NCBI GenBank assembly: GCA_937952245.1
Contig: CALFYS010000064.1
Span: 9,782 to 73,781 of the forward strand
Direction: 5' to 3'
DNA: 64,000 bases
DNA from: an uncultured Alphaproteobacteria bacterium
GTDB taxonomy: Bacteria; Pseudomonadota; Alphaproteobacteria; Puniceispirillales; UBA1172
Under the pieces are notes generated by a model. That model did no database searches and was not told the DNA's origin. It saw nothing but the letters and a program-made list of their open reading frames with translations. The position numbers and the translations under genes were made by a program. The number at the start of each line of letters is the position of its first letter. The first letter of the stretch is position 1. This document shows positions 62,556 to 64,000 of the stretch, one piece after another.

Positions 62556-63782
62556 ATGAAACATTTCGCTGTCATCGGATCAGGAATTACAGGCGTCACC
62601 ACGGCTTGGGTGCTCTGCCAAAAAGGCTATGACGTCACTGTTTTTGATCGCAATCGTTACCCGGCCATGGAAACATCCTATGCCAATGGCGGTCAGCTTT
62701 CGGCCAGCAACGCCGAAGTTTGGACCAGCATCAACACCATGCTGAAAGGCCTGAAATGGATGATGTCGCCTGACGCGCCATTGCTGTTTAACCCAAAACC
62801 CAGTTGGCATAAATATTCATGGATGATGGAATTTGCCTCGAATTTTAAAAATTACGAAAGCAACACCATCAAGACCGTGGAAATGGCGCTGGCCGCCCGC
62901 CAGAATCTGATGGCTTTTGCCGATGAAGCGGGGATTAATTTTGACTGTGAGAAGCGGGGGATTCTGCATATCTACGCTTCCCAAAAAGAATTTGACCACG
63001 CCCATAACGTCACCAAAATCTATGAAAAAGCTGGGCTGAAACGGCGGCGGCTGAACGCTGATGAAGTGCTGGAGGTTGAGCCGAAATTAAAGAAGCCTTT
63101 GATCGGCGGGTATTTTACCGAAAGTGATTTCACCGGCGATATTCATAAATTCACCAATCAATTGGCAGAAGCCGCCAAGGATAAAGGCGTTGAATTTGTC
63201 ATGGAAGCGGATGTCACCGAGGTTGACCATGACGGCAGCAAACCGGTGGTGCATTGGCATGACCGCGACAACACAAACCATGACACATCCTTTGATGGCG
63301 TGGTGATCACCGCCGGTGTTGGCAGCCGTGATTTGGCGGCGCATTTGGGGGATCGGGTGAATATCTATCCGGTTAAAGGCTATTCGATCACCGTTGAGAT
63401 GGATGACGCGCGGTCACGGGATGCCGCGCCTTGGACCAGCCTCTTGGATGATGAAGCCAAAGTTGTAACCGCCCGCTTGGGGGAACATCGCTTGCGGGTG
63501 GCGGGAACGGCGGAATTCAATGGCTATAATTATGACATCAGGGCCGATCGCATCCGCCCGTTGACCCGCTGGGTGAATGAAAACTTCCCCGATATTTCCA
63601 CCAAAGCCGTGGTGCCTTGGGCAGGGTTAAGGCCGATGATGCCCAATATGATGCCCCATGTGGCGAAAGGCAAAAAACGCGGGGTTTATTACAACACCGG
63701 CCATGGCCATTTGGGCTGGACGCTGAGCTGCTATACAGCCGAAGCCATCGCCGATGTCATCCACCAAGGCCATAACCATTAA
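62556..63782 (+). CDS. DadA-like FAD-dependent D-amino acid/glycine oxidoreductase under glycine riboswitch
   Basis: FAD oxidoreductase of the DAO/DadA family, 408 residues, close to the ~430 of DadA. The dinucleotide-binding motif is FAVIGSGITGVTTAWVLCQKGYDVTVFD at the N-terminus; the DadA-type ANGGQLSASNAEVWTS follows near residue 45, and YNTGHGHLGWTLSCYTAEAIADVI near the C-terminus. DadA deaminates D-alanine and other D-amino acids and feeds electrons to the respiratory chain. Control by a glycine riboswitch suggests that glycine itself may be the substrate or that the enzyme removes excess glycine (inference). ATG 62556 has GGGGG five bases upstream; ATG 62526 would start before this site and lacks family similarity. 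Confidence 0.88.
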   Translation: MKHFAVIGSGITGVTTAWVLCQKGYDVTVFDRNRYPAMETSYANGGQLSASNAEVWTSINTMLKGLKWMMSPDAPLLFNPKPSWHKYSWMMEFASNFKNYESNTIKTVEMALAARQNLMAFADEAGINFDCEKRGILHIYASQKEFDHAHNVTKIYEKAGLKRRRLNADEVLEVEPKLKKPLIGGYFTESDFTGDIHKFTNQLAEAAKDKGVEFVMEADVTEVDHDGSKPVVHWHDRDNTNHDTSFDGVVITAGVGSRDLAAHLGDRVNIYPVKGYSITVEMDDARSRDAAPWTSLLDDEAKVVTARLGEHRLRVAGTAEFNGYNYDIRADRIRPLTRWVNENFPDISTKAVVPWAGLRPMMPNMMPHVAKGKKRGVYYNTGHGHLGWTLSCYTAEAIADVIHQGHNH

Positions 63783-63914
63783 TCAGGGTTTAGGTTTGTG
63801 GTTTTGGGGCTGGTTTCAGCTTTGTGGTTTTTCGGGGCTGGCTTTCCAAAACCGAGCGTGGTATTTAGATGATCATCAGGTCGGCGGCGTTTGCGGCTGG
63901 CCAACCTGAATTCA

Positions 63915-63991
<77 letters not shown>

Positions 63992-64000
63992 TTCTCTTTT

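Overview
The window reads as a chromosomal segment of a free-living, probably marine alphaproteobacterium of roughly 50% G+C. The alphaproteobacterial signs are the gene order TIGR02300 protein - aroA - cmk - rpsA - ihfB - lapA - trpF - trpB - trpA - accD - folC / trxA - addA - addB - tsaE, the block chvI-chvG-rapZ-ahcY, a CobN-type cobaltochelatase and AddAB instead of RecBCD. Sulfolactate catabolism and a DmdC-like acyl-CoA dehydrogenase fit a marine heterotroph such as a SAR116-type lineage, but that placement is inference. No insertion sequence, prophage, CRISPR array or rRNA operon was seen.

Layout. 1-5.3 kb (minus): late cobalamin genes cobC, cobW, cobN (cobN runs off the left edge). 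5.4-10.6 kb (plus): a complete branched-chain amino acid type ABC importer, with a terminator after the binding-protein gene. 10.6-15.2 kb (minus): a DMT permease, a DmdC-like acyl-CoA dehydrogenase and a FadJ/FadB-type beta-oxidation protein. 15.4-18.8 kb (minus): suyA-suyB-slcC-comC, a compact operon for cleaving both enantiomers of 3-sulfolactate to pyruvate and sulfite, with a divergent DMT permease at 19.0-20.0 kb. 20.0-24.8 kb (plus): a BMP/PnrA-type (purine nucleoside-like) ABC importer. 24.9-27.7 kb: small accessory genes (VOC protein, two unrecognised small proteins, a secreted three-repeat Ig-like protein). 27.9-32.5 kb: a partner-switching module, SiaA-type PP2C phosphatase, SiaB-type kinase and SiaC-type phosphoprotein, in which a class III nucleotide cyclase occupies the position held by the diguanylate cyclase SiaD in Pseudomonas. 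32.6-34.8 kb: rhodanese, acyltransferase and thiamine pyrophosphokinase.

34.9-61 kb is core genome: tRNA-Ala(GGC), the aroA to folC block (plus), then trxA/addAB/tsaE/ahcY/rapZ/chvGI and polA with a zinc-finger protein (minus). 61-64 kb: an ABC ATPase without an adjacent permease, a tandem glycine riboswitch in front of a DadA-like FAD oxidoreductase, and tRNA-Arg(CCG).

The strongest candidates for new biology are the Sia module rewired to a class III cyclase with an altered purine-recognition residue, the minimal suyAB-slcC-comC operon without recognisable transporter, exporter or regulator genes, the chvIG-rapZ-ahcY block from which hprK and the PTS genes are absent (RapZ also has an altered P-loop), and the riboswitch-controlled DadA-like enzyme, which may be a glycine-oxidising enzyme.
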